This document shows positions 11,944 through 23,224 of a stretch of DNA of 64,000 nucleotides, one piece after another; the stretch's first letter is position 1, and each line of letters opens with the position of its first letter. The stretch covers positions 372,001-436,000 of the forward strand of contig CALSFV010000261.1 of assembly GCA_943737045.1 (NCBI GenBank), written 5' to 3'. The notes under the pieces were generated by a model. The model made no database searches. It was not told the origin of the DNA and saw only the letters and a program-made list of their open reading frames with translations. The stretch is from Parapristionchus giblindavisi. Taxonomy: Eukaryota; Nematoda; Chromadorea; Rhabditida; Diplogasteridae. A program made the translations under genes and the position numbers.

Positions 11944-13072
11944 GACATCGGCTCAGTGAGATTCCAGGAAGTGCCGGACATCGACCTCACCGATTTGGCC
12001 CAAAAACCTTTTATGCATACCCCTATGGGCCCCCATCACAAAATTGGTATTCATTTGGGCTGGTTTCTTGAAACACAGATGTGGCGGGTTTTCGAATTTT
12101 AAAAACTCGATTTTCACCGAAAAAAAAATGGAGCGACCTAGGACCAATGTTGGTGTCGATTAATTATAAGTGTAAATAGACAACAAAAACTGGCTATACG
12201 ACGGTCCAGAGATCCGATCGCAAACTGATTTTTTACCTCCTCAAAACATTCTAAAATTAATTAAAATTTTAAAACAAAAAAGTGCAGTCCAATTTTTGCC
12301 CCATCTTATAGAGCAAAAAAATTCCGTGTCGAATGAGTGAAAAAAATCAAAAATCGAAGGACCCGTCTTTTGAGATAAATGGACCTGAAGTTGACACGAA
12401 AATATTTTTGCTTTCAAACCCCCTCATGTTTGTACTCATGTTGAATAGCTCGTCGAGTAGAACAACTTTTATGTTGAACGTTTTGTCTGAAACTCATGTA
12501 CAAGAGAACTACATGAATTAAGATTTATTGAATCCAAATCATATCGATCGCTTGTATCTTGAGAACAAACGACTTTCGTGGAGTAAGATCAACATGAAAA
12601 ATGATGTGCTCGACGAGTACTTTAAAATGAGCATGAACTTGGCAAGGATCCGACAACTTTTTTTACGAGACCATTTTCGAGTCCTTATTTTTCAGCATAG
12701 GTGACTAAATTTTTTATTCGTGAAACAACAAACTAAGTATGGATTTTTTTATTTCTACAATATAGGCGAAAGCATTTTGTGCACAAAAAATATTTTACCA
12801 TTGTTTTACTCAAACTTGCCTGAAAAACCGTGTGAATTAAGTAAACTCATGTATTTCTCCTGTGCATGCGTTTCAAACAAAATGCTTTTCAAAATTCGAA
12901 AACCCGCCACATCTGTGTTTCAAGAAACCAGCCCAAATGAATACCCATTTTGTGTTAGGGGTCCATAGGGGTATGCATAAAAAAAAAAGCGCGCAACCAT
13001 TTTTGGGCCAAATCGGTGAGGTCGATGTCCGGGGTCACTGGCACAACCCTCGAATCTTACTGAGCCGGTGTC
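11944..13072. mobile_element. TTAA-flanked palindromic element, left arm
   Basis: Starts GACATCGGCTCAGTGAG and ends CTTACTGAGCCGGTGTC between TTAA duplicates (11,940-11,943 and 13,073-13,076). A TTAA target and such termini recall piggyBac-type MITEs, but no transposase is present. Long inverted arms contain fragments also found at 29,852-32,772 and 51,605-53,948. Both palindrome arms carry it at the same intron position, so it predates the large duplication. Confidence 0.8.
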
Positions 13073-13127
13073 TTAATATATTAAAATTCTTAATAAAAGC
13101 AAGGATCTACTGTCCGCATTATATATT

Positions 13128-13886
13128 ACCAGCCGGTGGCGCGCCTACGGCGCGCGTTATCGACTGCTCTGGTTGCGCGCTAGGTTGAGTTGTGTACTGT
13201 TTCTTGGCATTTGTAGAAAATCAGCCGTTTTTTTTGTTGAGAATTTCTTCGTATTTTTGAATCTATCTGAGGTGGATGAGATTTGACGATGACTTCGCAG
13301 AATTTTACTCAAATCTGACCAATCGTACTTATTCTGACTGAACCGGGTTACGGTAGTCTACAATAGGCATAATCATATAACTCGAATAATGCTTAGTACG
13401 ACAATTTTTACTCAAAGCTGACCATCGGTACTTAATCTGACCCACCGAACCGGGTTACGGTAGCTAATGATCATATTCCTTATCCTTTATGTGAGATGAG
13501 TGGTGCTACCGTAATCGGTGATCTGCTTGGTTGTGTTACAGTAATATGCACCATGATGTATAACACTAATGTTAACTTTCCTTCCCGTAACTTAATTTAC
13601 GTTAGCATGACTTAATTTCACTTTGTTTACTTAACTGTACTTAACTTATTCCTTATGGCCTTATTACTTAACTTAATCCTTGGCTTATAACTTAAGTAAT
13701 GACGACTTGACTTATTAGCTAACTTGGCATGGCTTGGAACCGGCTAAGCCCCACCCACCGCTGATCAGTTCCATCGCGCACCAAACCCGTCTGGTGTGCG
13801 CCGAGCACTACATTGAAAGAGAGAGAGAGAGAGAGAAGGGGGCGTGGTCGGGTCAAACAGATGACTATTCTGTTTTATTTATAGTG
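13128..13886. mobile_element. 759-base insertion with 8-base target duplication TATATATT
   Basis: Flanked by TATATATT at 13,120-13,127 and 13,887-13,894. The right arm has the empty site with a single copy (29,797-29,804). It begins ACCAGCCGGTGGCGCGCC and lacks obvious terminal inverted repeats. The middle holds many TTAACTTA/CTTAA motifs and a GA-repeat near 13,817-13,838. No coding frame was recognised, so the class is uncertain: a hAT-like derivative from the 8-base duplication, or a retroposon. Confidence 0.7.
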
Positions 13887-15731
13887 TATATATTATAGAA
13901 TCTATAATATTAACTATGTGATGATGATTAAGGAAAGAGATTTCATGTATTGATAGGGTCGATTCGAAAAAAGTAGAAAGATCGTTGGCGGTAACAGGAA
14001 AAAGAAGAGATTCGTTCTCCTAGTGCTAATTTGGGCCAAAATCAATCAATATAGTATTTCAAGCAAAGAATTAATGATTGCAACCTGCTCGAGCGTCAGT
14101 GACTCAGAGATCGATAACGGAACCACCTGATTAATGATTGATTTTGATTATTGATTGTTTCTTAGATTACCGTCATAATGAACTACAGAAATCATAAATC
14201 GATATTGATAATCGATTGGCTTTAGATAACAAACATACTGTACTACTGCACTCATCCACATTGATTATCGATTGGTTCCTCCCAGACTACCGTAGTACCT
14301 GAGCACAGTTCAGTCATGAGGATGAACTCCTTCGCTCCGCTCGCCGTCCGTGCCTCGCTGCAGATGGACGTGAAGTACCGTATGATGTGCGGGTGTCTCA
14401 GCTGGAACAAAGGAAGATATTATTGATTGATTTTCCGTTTTAAAAATTTTAATAATGAAATCGAATCATGGAAACGGTTAGGGGATATGAGAAATTCGTG
14501 AAACATATTTCATACATCAATACACCAGGCTACATTTGCGATATAAAAAGGTAACATAATGCAAATTTCAAATGTTCATCAACGAAAAAAATCGCTCCCT
14601 CATACATACCTCAATAAGGTTAACGCAAGGTTACCAATAAATCACTAAAATCAATCAATAAATCACGAAAATCAATCAATACCTGTTTCAGCAGACGCAT
14701 TTCGTCCTGGATCATTCGTACGGATGCTTCGTCATTGGCCAGCTGCACTTTGAGTGCGTACCAGGCTCCTGACGCGGCGTCCTGACACGTGTATACGGTA
14801 GCGAAGCCGCCTGGAACGAGCGAATCAATAAAGGGTAGTATATAAGTCGTATTCTAAATGCAACGGTTTACTTATCACCAAAAAAAAATAAAATTGAAGA
14901 GAAATGCGAAATGGGGAACGTGAACTCGCCGGGTTGAGCATGGTTGAATCTTGAACCAAGAAAATCAAAATGTTTAAATGCACATACACATGGATATTTT
15001 TTTAAAGAATTTTAAGAATTTTACACGATTGGACTTGTTGATTTAATGTTTCAACTTATCCATAAATCTCTTGAAAAGTATGAGACGTACCTTGCGCGAT
15101 CTGGCTTCGCACGTGTATCCGCTGTCTACTAACATCCAGCTTCTGGCCGACGAGGGAATGACCACCGTTTCCCCCTCCACCACCGTCGCCTGATAATCAA
15201 TCAATCAATAAATCAATAACATTAACAGTAATCATACATTTTCATTCCTTCACAGCTTGAGGACCCACTACATACGGTTCGTTTTCTGCATCTACCCACT
15301 ATATAAGGGTAATTTTTAAGCTAAAAATACAATTTAAGCGAAAAATAACGATTTTACGAAATCGACCCAGTATATATAAAAAACCGGCATAGGGTGATGA
15401 AAATGTATGCCTGATAATCAATAAATCAATACCATTAACAATAATCAATCACTAGTAACAATATTCACGTATCAGTCACTACTAGCAATAATAACCAGTT
15501 GCAGCGTGCGGCAAACCCCAACCAGGACGTTTTCATTTGAAATTAGCAAAACAGCCGAAGTTGAAAACGGTTTTACACTAAGTTGACTATGGTGAGTATC
15601 GTTGTGTACTTCATTTTGCTCAATTTCTCCGTTCCTAAAGTCATTCCCTTATCAGTATCCACCCGCTAGATTTGTTTTTGAAACTAAAATCCATCATTCA
15701 TCTTTCAGCAGCTTTACAAGCAGGTCGAAAC

Positions 15732-15845
15732 CATGAACGGTGACAAACCGTTTACCGCCAAACGTGACGTCACAGGCGTAGGCGGAGGCGTTTGCCAGAG
15801 ACTCTTGTGACGTCAAACGGTTTGCCAACGTTCATGGATACGGCA
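15732..15845. mobile_element. CRE-containing hairpin MITE, left arm
   Basis: Arms run inward from CATGAACGTTGGCAAACCGT to GTGACGTCA, with a centre of GGCGTAGGCGGAGGCG. Mirror at 23,780-23,893; relatives at 61,905-62,042, about 17,530-17,630, 3,865-4,010 and 4,583-4,735. Each keeps a TGACGTCA-like palindrome. Confidence 0.65.
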
Positions 15846-16392
15846 CCAGGATTCAAAAATAGCGTATGTTAATATGAAATAAAGGGGTACGCGAAGATCA
15901 AGGACAGACAAACAAGCGCGTGCTTTAAAAATGATTGAAACCAGATTTCATCAGGAGGAATTAACAACCTTTTTATAAAATTTTAACAAAAATGAAAAAT
16001 ACCTCCTAACAGATTGATGGCACCGCGTAGAAGGTTCGCCATTGCGGCTGAAATCCATCCAATCGATATATCGATCGAATCCAATAAAATTTCATTCGGA
16101 AATTTGCAAATCATGGTCGAATAACCAATCAATAAACTCACAAACCAACACATCAGGTAAGATGAAGTGTTTTATCCGAATGGATGCAGAAACAACGAAA
16201 AAGTTCAAAGATCAAAGACCAAAGATCAAGAATCAACAATAACGATGGGAGTAAGGGCATAACGTAACGATGTGTATTTATGTAATATTAAACTCAACGA
16301 AAACAAGGAAACAACATGATTTGATTGATCGGCAAACTCAACAATAACAATTCAATCGATCAATCGATAATTCATCTACCGTAACCAATTAA

Positions 16393-16496
16393 TCAATACT
16401 CCTTAAAGTGCTGAATCTCGTAGAGTCGAGTGGCACCGTTGGTCGTGCCCACTGCCTTGTAGCCAGACTGCGGTGAGAAATCGATCGACGTAACTC
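16393..16496 (-). pseudogene. UTP18-like last exon, left arm
   Basis: A 104-base final exon reading VTSIDFSPQSGYKAVGTTNG then ATRLYEIQHFKEY and TGA. It matches the carboxy end of the small-subunit processome WD40 protein UTP18, where SPRSGYxAxGNxxGxAxxYRLHHxxxF is characteristic. Role of the family: U3-dependent pre-18S rRNA processing in the nucleolus. It lies just upstream of GAK exon 1 on the same strand. The penultimate exon seen at 57,682 is missing, so this is a fragment. Confidence 0.8.
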
Positions 16497-18300
16497 CTGA
16501 AAGGAACATGCTATCCGCTGTTGCAAAACGTCAGTGACGACTACACCACAAGATCAATAATCCCACTCAAAACACTATCCTGATCAATCATTCAATTTCC
16601 CAAACCCATTATTACGCATTATTTACATAATTAATTAAATTTATTTGAACAGCATTATTTAATTTTACCACCGATATTCATGCAAACATATATTTGTACA
16701 TTTTAAAGTATTATTAACTTAAATGAGTAATTAATTAAATAATTAAATCATAATCAATTAATTATGAAAAATCAATCGTTCACGATATCAAAGTTAACCG
16801 TAACGGATAAAAGAGTTATTTGAACTCGACCGGTGAATGGACAATCGACAAATATACAAACACAACAGCTATTATGAAAGTTATGAAACCGCAAATATGC
16901 GGGTGGAAGAGCGGCGAACGAGCGAGCCTTCTTTCTCACCATTTAATATCCAACTATATCATCATCTCTCTTCTCTCTTATCATACTATCTACAAAGAGT
17001 ACTAAGTAACTTTCAAATTAAATCAAAACTGGCATGAAGCGCTAAACCTGAACGAAACCTGAACGTTATGCGTGGGAAAATGCTCGCAACAGATCTCCGC
17101 TTATTGACCGAATACATTACAATTTCACCAACAGTATCATCAGATATATCTAGAATGCAGTTAATATACACTTCAGAAACCGGAAGGCGGACTTGACTGA
17201 CAAGTTGTCTTCGTATTGTATTGCATAGTTTTTTTTTTCTCTATGTGGACTGCAAGATTGAATTGGAGCATAAATTAAAACCAATATGAAGCGCTCGAAA
17301 CGATAACGGGTGAAAAATCGGGCCGAGCGAGTGGCAATAGTCTGTGAATATCCCCGACGTCTCAAACGCGTGTCGGTGCCCAGAATTTTTAGGCAAAATT
17401 TCGTATGGATACCAGAAAAGTAGAGAAATTGCGATGAAAATCTCTCGCCCAATTTTGCGTGTGGGTACTCATAAACTTCCACGTGATGTTCAGGGATCTG
17501 GTATGGTCAGGGACCATCACAGTTGTGGCCGTATGCATAAACAAGGGGAAAACCGTTTTCCGCGAAAATGTTGCGTAATTAGCGTAGACGGAGGACTTTT
17601 GGAAACCGACTCCGTTGTTCATTCATGCGGCCATTGGGTGGAGCGTCCCATTCTGCGTCACATCCAACCCCATTCACGCATGCCCACACTCACCTCTGCT
17701 CTTATCACTGATGACAACTTATCACTCAGTCAAAAGCACAACTCGAGTCACTACTGACAACACTAATACGATCCACCAACTAATGAGCACAAATATAGAT
17801 CTCCCCAAGTGTGATTAAATCCATTCTTTCTTCATTTCTATTAGTGTCATTGGTTATACCGATCGAAGCTTGGAGGATTAGTTTAGTTCTATGATGGCAA
17901 TGTGACATGAATTTACCGGGTTGAGATTGCACGAGGACGAATGAATGGTGGCAAACCGTTTGACGGCAGAAGCGACGTCACAACGTACGCGAAGGTGATT
18001 GCAAAAACTCAGCCACTTACGCTTGTGACGTACCCATACGTGGGTAACTTTTGCCGTTGGAAATTAAAATCGGGTGGGTGGGAGGCCAAAACTTCTTGTT
18101 TCAATGAATTCTGGCCTAATCGCTGGATAAAATAAATGAAAATGACACCATTCACCAGTCATGATTCATATCTCATCTGTATTTTATCCTTTCGCTGATA
18201 ACTCGACGGACATCCATCAACCTATATTAATTACATATCTGCTCTCTCTCATTTGTTATGATGGAAATAAAGAATAATAAAATAAAAATCAAATGTCATG
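16497..18300. repeat. Upstream region of the locus, mirrored
   Basis: Noncoding sequence nearly identical to the complement of 21,317-23,120. It contains AT-rich runs (16,610-16,780), one GGCCGTATGC-type hairpin (about 17,520-17,640) and the GGTGGGTGGGA repeat (about 18,045-18,110) that recurs at 9,760-9,815, 27,010-27,070 and 33,610-33,690. No gene seen. Confidence 0.6.
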
Positions 18301-18309
18301 CATGCACAG

Positions 18310-18787
18310 CAGGGTTGGGCGTTAAATCAAAATTTAACGGATCCGTTAAATCCGTTAAAATACCAAAGAAATTGTGGAAATCGACTAATTTCGATATTTC
18401 TCCATTTTTAATACTCAATATTAGGAGTAGTAACAGTACATTTCCGAAAACAAAGTAAAATAATCAATATAAAGCATTTCGCAAAAAATGCGAAAACTAA
18501 AGAAGAAGAGCCGGTGACGAAAGTGAATTGCTTTCGATGATCAATTCGAATATGTAGTACTTGTATAACGCTATAGTGAGAACAGAGTACTCGAAATATA
18601 AATTTTAAAAGCATAGAACTTATACAAATAGCATGTTTTCTACCTTTTTTACTACAAAATATTCAATTTATTTTTAACGGATTTAACGGAAACATTTTAA
18701 CGGATTCCGTTAAAAATTAATTTAACGGATGAATACCGTTAAATCCGTTAAATCCGTTAAAACCGTTAACGTTAAATCCCAACCCTG
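18310..18787. mobile_element. hAT-like MITE, left arm
   Basis: Starts CAGGGTTGGGCG and ends CCCAACCCTG, flanked by perfect 8-base duplicates ATGCACAG (18,302-18,309 and 18,788-18,795). The ends are dominated by GTTAAATCC/GGATTTAAC repeats. The terminus and 8-base duplication fit hAT transposons. The element at 55,334-56,508 shares the CAGGGTTGGGC end. Confidence 0.85.
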
Positions 18788-19429
18788 ATGCACAGTAATA
18801 GCACATAAACTGGGAAATGTTAGTAATATCAGTTAAAATGTTTAGGCATGTTTGCGAAGGTTGCCAAAAATACCAACACATTCGAATGTGTCTTCAAGTT
18901 TAAACGAGAGTGAAACACGAAACGAACTGGCGCAAAAAGACATCTGGTACTTCGAAACTTGAAGTTTACTACTCGATTACAGTGGTGCACGTAAGCCTTT
19001 TCAACAGGCTCCACGCGGCATAGCGCCGCACCACGCCCCACCACGCCTGGGATTTTTCTCGATGAATAAAGAGTTAAAAATTATGTTTATAGTAGCGATC
19101 GCTTACCTGTTTGGGAGGCTAAAATATACATAGTAACCAAAATTTTTGATTGTGTCTGAATAGTTTTTCCAAAATTCGTACTTTTGTAATTTTGAAAATT
19201 TAAGAGAGACTATCTGGCTCACAAGGGAACCGAGAATGGCGGGGACCATCAGTGCAAAATTCGTTGACATTGGTCGACTAGGACCCCCCCCCCAGGTGGT
19301 CACAGAACTGTTTTGAACTGTTTGGATATTTGCTTCCTTGGTACCGAAAATCGATTATGAAAATGTGACGGAAATCTGGGCGCAAGCCCCGTGGAATAGT
19401 GTGAAACACTCAAAGAAGACAGTCAGTGT

Positions 19430-19500
19430 CCTCCGTAGCTAAGTGGTTAGAGTGCGGGTTTAGTTTCTGGAATGTCGTTGGTTCGAATCCCCCCTTCTAC
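19430..19500 (+). other. tRNA-like module in central fold-back element
   Basis: A box TAGCTAAGTGGTTAGAG and B box GGTTCGAATCC are excellent matches to the eukaryotic tRNA internal promoter. The inverse copy is at 20,116-20,187. Confidence 0.65.
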
Positions 19501-19731
19501 AATTTCTTTTGCTGTATTTTTTCTTTGCTTTCCAACAGGCAGTTTCAATTTAAACTTCATCTTCAACAACAACAACAACAACGATAACAACAACTACAAA
19601 TCAACGATTGAGAAGTACCTTTTCGCATCGGGAGCAGAAAGAACACGGAGCCATCGACAACTGCATCGATAGATGTAGTTGTCGATGTGAATTGATCCTA
19701 TACTTCCAGCGCTTATTCCCGGAACTGTTCT

Positions 19732-19934
19732 GGAGAGGGAGAGGGAGAGGGAGAGGGAGAGGGAGAGGGAGAGGGAGAGGGAGAGGGAGAGGGAGAGGGA
19801 GAGGGAGAGGGAGAGGGAGAGGGAGAGGGAGAGGGAGAGGGAGAGGGAGAGGGAGAGGGAGAGGGAGAGGGAGAGGGAGAGGGAGAGGGAGAGGGAGAGG
19901 GAGAGGGAGAGGGAGAGGGAGAGGGAGAGGGAGG
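19732..19934 (+). repeat. GGGAGA hexanucleotide array
   Basis: About 34 nearly perfect tandem units at the core of the central fold-back element. It is open in all frames and yields meaningless RG, SL and PL repeat frames. Confidence 0.97.
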
Positions 19935-20115
19935 TCAAAGGAGATGGCTTCATCACGTGATGAAGAAAAGCGAGATCCGAGAAGCAGTTCTGCTACAACT
20001 GTTTCTGGGTACTTCTCAATTGTTGTTGATTTGTGGTTGTTGTTGTTGTTGAAGATGAAGTTTAAATTGAAACTGCCTGTTGGAAAGCAAAGAAAAAATA
20101 CAGCAAAAGAAATTG

Positions 20116-20187
20116 TAGAAGGGGGGATTCGAACCAACGACATTCCAGAAACTAAACCCGCACTCTAACCACTTAGCTACGGAGGAC
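20116..20187 (-). other. tRNA-like module, mirror of 19,430
   Basis: Identical A and B boxes on the minus strand, facing the other module across the hexanucleotide core. Confidence 0.65.
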
Positions 20188-20830
20188 ACTGACTGTCTTC
20201 TTTGAGTGTTTCACACTATTCCACGGGGCTGGCGCCCAGATTTCCGTCACATTTTCATAATCGATTTTCGGTACCAAGGAAGCAAATATCCAAACAGTTC
20301 AAAACAGTTCTGTGACCACCTGGGGGGGGGGGGGTCCTAGTCGACCAATGTCAACGAATTTTGCACTGATGGTCCCCGCCATTCTCGGTTCCCTTGTGAG
20401 CCAGATAGTCTCTCTTAAATTTTCAAAATTACAAAAGTACGAATTTTGGAAAAACTATTCAGACACAATCAAAAATTTTGGTTACTATGTATATTTTAGC
20501 CTCCCAAACAGGTAAGCGATCGCTACTATAAACATAATTTTTAACTCTTTATTCATCGAGAAAAATCCCAGGCGTGGTGGGGCGTGGTGCGGCGCTATGC
20601 CGCGTGGAGCCTGTTGAAAAGGCTTACGTGCACCACTGTAATCGAGTAGTAAACTTCAAGTTTCGAAGTACCAGATGTCTTTTTGCGCCAGTTCGTTTCG
20701 TGTTTCACTCTCGTTTAAACTTGAAGACACATTCGAATGTGTTGGTATTTTTGGCAACCTTCGCAAACATGCCTAAACATTTTAACTGATATTACTAACA
20801 TTTCCCAGTTTATGTGCTATTACTGTGCAT

Positions 20831-21308
20831 CAGGGTTGGGATTTAACGTTAACGGTTTTAACGGATTTAACGGATTTAACGGTATGCATCCGTTAAATTA
20901 ATTTTTAACGGAATCCGTTAAAATGTTTCCGTTAAATCCGTTAAAAATAAATTGAATATTTTGTAGTAAAAAAGGTAGAAAACATGCTATTTGTATAAGT
21001 TCTATGCTTTTAAAATTTATATTTCGAGTACTCTGTTCTCACTATAGCGTTATACAAGTACTACATATTCGAATTGATCATCGAAAGCAATTCACTTTCG
21101 TCACCGGCTCTTCTTCTTTAGTTTTCGCATTTTTTGCGAAATGCTTTATATTGATTATTTTACTTTGTTTTCGGAAATGTACTGTTACTACTCCTAATAT
21201 TGAGTATTAAAAATGGAGAAATATCGAAATTAGTCGATTTCCACAATTTCTTTGGTATTTTAACGGATTTAACGGATCCGTTAAATTTTGATTTAACGCC
21301 CAACCCTG
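20831..21308. mobile_element. hAT-like MITE, right arm
   Basis: Mirror copy of 18,310-18,787 with target duplicates CTGTGCAT at 20,823-20,830 and 21,309-21,316. It was duplicated with the arm rather than inserted independently. Confidence 0.85.
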
Positions 21309-23120
21309 CTGTGCATGCATGACATTTGATTTTTATTTTATTATTCTTTATTTCCATCATAACAAATGAGAGAGAGCAGATATGTAATTAATATAGGTTG
21401 ATGGATGTCCGTCGAGTTATCAGCGAAAGGATAAAATACAGATGAGATATGAATCATGACTGGTGAATGGTGTCATTTTCATTTATTTTATCCAGCGATT
21501 AGGCCAGAATTCATTGAAACAAGAAGTTTTGGCCTCCCACCCACCCGATTTTAATTTCCAACGGCAAAAGTTACCCACGTATGGGTACGTCACAAGCGTA
21601 AGTGGCTGAGTTTTTGCAATCACCTTCGCGTACGTTGTGACGTCGCTTCTGCCGTCAAACGGTTTGCCACCATTCATTCGTCCTCGTGCAATCTCAACCC
21701 GGTAAATTCATGTCACATTGCCATCATAGAACTAAACTAATCCTCCAAGCTTCGATCGGTATAACCAATGACACTAATAGAAATGAAGAAAGAATGGATT
21801 TAATCACACTTGGGGAGATCTATATTTGTGCTCATTAGTTGGTGGATCGTATTAGTGTTGTCAGTAGTGACTCGAGTTGTGCTTTTGACTGAGTGATAAG
21901 TTGTCATCAGTGATAAGAGCAGAGGTGAGTGTGGGCATGCGTGAATGGGGTTGGATGTGACGCAGAATGGGACGCTCCACCCAATGGCCGCATGAATGAA
22001 CAACGGAGTCGGTTTCCAAAAGTCCTCCGTCTACGCTAATTACGCAACATTTTCGCGGAAAACGGTTTTCCCCTTGTTTATGCATACGGCCACAACTGTG
22101 ATGGTCCCTGACCATACCAGATCCCTGAACATCACGTGGAAGTTTATGAGTACCCACACGCAAAATTGGGCGAGAGATTTTCATCGCAATTTCTCTACTT
22201 TTCTGGTATCCATACGAAATTTTGCCTAAAAATTCTGGGCACCGACACGCGTTTGAGACGTCGGGGATATTCACAGACTATTGCCACTCGCTCGGCCCGA
22301 TTTTTCACCCGTTATCGTTTCGAGCGCTTCATATTGGTTTTAATTTATGCTCCAATTCAATCTTGCAGTCCACATAGAGAAAAAAAAAACTATGCAATAC
22401 AATACGAAGACAACTTGTCAGTCAAGTCCGCCTTCCGGTTTCTGAAGTGTATATTAACTGCATTCTAGATATATCTGATGATACTGTTGGTGAAATTGTA
22501 ATGTATTCGGTCAATAAGCGGAGATCTGTTGCGAGCATTTTCCCACGCATAACGTTCAGGTTTCGTTCAGGTTTAGCGCTTCATGCCAGTTTTGATTTAA
22601 TTTGAAAGTTACTTAGTACTCTTTGTAGATAGTATGATAAGAGAGAAGAGAGATGATGATATAGTTGGATATTAAATGGTGAGAAAGAAGGCTCGCTCGT
22701 TCGCCGCTCTTCCACCCGCATATTTGCGGTTTCATAACTTTCATAATAGCTGTTGTGTTTGTATATTTGTCGATTGTCCATTCACCGGTCGAGTTCAAAA
22801 ACTCTTTTATCCGTTACGGTTAACTTTGATATCGTGAACGATTGATTTTTCATAATTAATTGATTATGATTTAATTATTTAATTAATTACTCATTTAAGT
22901 TAATAATACTTTAAAATGTACAAATATATGTTTGCATGAATATCGGTGGTAAAATTAAATAATGCTATTCAAATAAATTTAATTAATTATGTAAATAATG
23001 CGTAATAATGGGTTTGGGAAATTGAATGATTGATCAGGATAGTGTTTTGAGTGGGATTATTGATCTTGTGGTGTAGTCGTCACTGACGTTTTGCAACAGC
23101 GGATAGCATGTTCCTTTCAG

Positions 23121-23224
23121 GAGTTACGTCGATCGATTTCTCACCGCAGTCTGGCTACAAGGCAGTGGGCACGACCAACGGTGCCACTCGACTCTACGAG
23201 ATTCAGCACTTTAAGGAGTATTGA
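23121..23224 (+). pseudogene. UTP18-like last exon, right arm
   Basis: Same 104-base exon as 16,393-16,496, with an intact frame to TGA at 23,222-23,224 and a TTTCAG acceptor. Its GAK neighbour starts 351 bases downstream on the same strand, close enough for a compact gene pair. It includes CACTTTAAGGAG, the undisturbed version of the site into which the TTAA element at 58,263 inserted. Confidence 0.8.

Larger units (their letters stand above)
4904..16042 (-). pseudogene. GAK-like kinase/auxilin pseudogene, left arm
   Basis: Exons in transcription order: 1 (16,003-16,042), 2 (15,091-15,189; GQKLDV), 3 (14,683-14,810; P-loop GGFATVY and lysine of ALKV), 4 (14,299-14,401; LRHPHIIRYF...), 5 (14,085-14,126), 6 (11,827-11,907; YLHSRSPPVTHRYIK), C-lobe piece (9,950-9,979), linker (9,000-9,128; FDPL, DLFGD), linker (8,675-8,804), linker (8,238-8,330), low-complexity linker (5,750-5,811), 5,595-5,654 (NYSRSAFDG), 5,254-5,393 (TFDDILISQGFSS), and possibly 4,904-4,986. 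Family role: GAK phosphorylates clathrin adaptors, and its J domain recruits Hsc70 for uncoating. Damage: exon 5 has an 11-base deletion and in-frame TGA; the catalytic HRD aspartate is tyrosine (HRY); the DFG exon is missing; a CAA-CGA to CAA-TGA stop lies in the 8.2-kb exon; another TGA lies in the 5.3-kb exon; the J-domain exon is absent. Confidence 0.88.
5826..19618. repeat. Left arm of giant inverted duplication
   Basis: This stretch matches 20,009-38,345 in reverse complement. Anchors are GAK exon 1 (16,003-16,042 vs 23,575-23,614), exon 6 (11,827-11,907 vs 32,809-32,889), the linker exon (8,675-8,804 vs 34,563-34,692) and the intron beside 5,826 vs 38,345. From about 15.2 to 19.2 kb the arm mirrors 20.4-24.4 kb almost base for base, so chance reading frames in the two arms translate identically over 60-137 residues. 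Further out, similarity falls and each arm carries private transposons. The inner part pairs best with 23-24.5 kb and the outer part with 27.2-35.3 kb, because the right arm carries an additional tandem copy of exons 2-3. Confidence 0.9.
19222..20396. mobile_element. Fold-back transposon at the palindrome centre
   Basis: Termini CAAGGGAACCGAGAATGG and its complement, with inverted arms of about 400 bases, each carrying a tRNA-like module, around a unique core of about 390 bases with a GGGAGA array. The outer flanks are TCA on the left and TGA on the right, and they continue as inverted, not direct, repeats for thousands of bases. Other members of this group here have direct 3-base TNA duplicates, so this copy marks the symmetry point of the giant palindrome. 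Confidence 0.85.

Noticed and set aside
12720..13188. Open frames of 82 and 108 codons
   Set aside because: They lie in the inverted arms of the TTAA element and recur as chance frames in its other copies, with no domain.
17150..17757. Frames of 110 and 137 codons repeated identically at 21,861-22,468
   Set aside because: Identity is due to the palindrome, not protein constraint. The diverged copy at 3,680-4,240 does not keep the frame.
19430..19500. Functional tRNA gene
   Set aside because: A and B boxes are excellent, but I could not close acceptor and anticodon stems convincingly, and the module is part of a transposon arm with an inverted twin. Kept as tRNA-like only.
19594..20168. Long open frames of RG, SL and PL repeats on both strands
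   Set aside because: They are the hexanucleotide GGGAGA array read in different frames, with no start context or splice structure.
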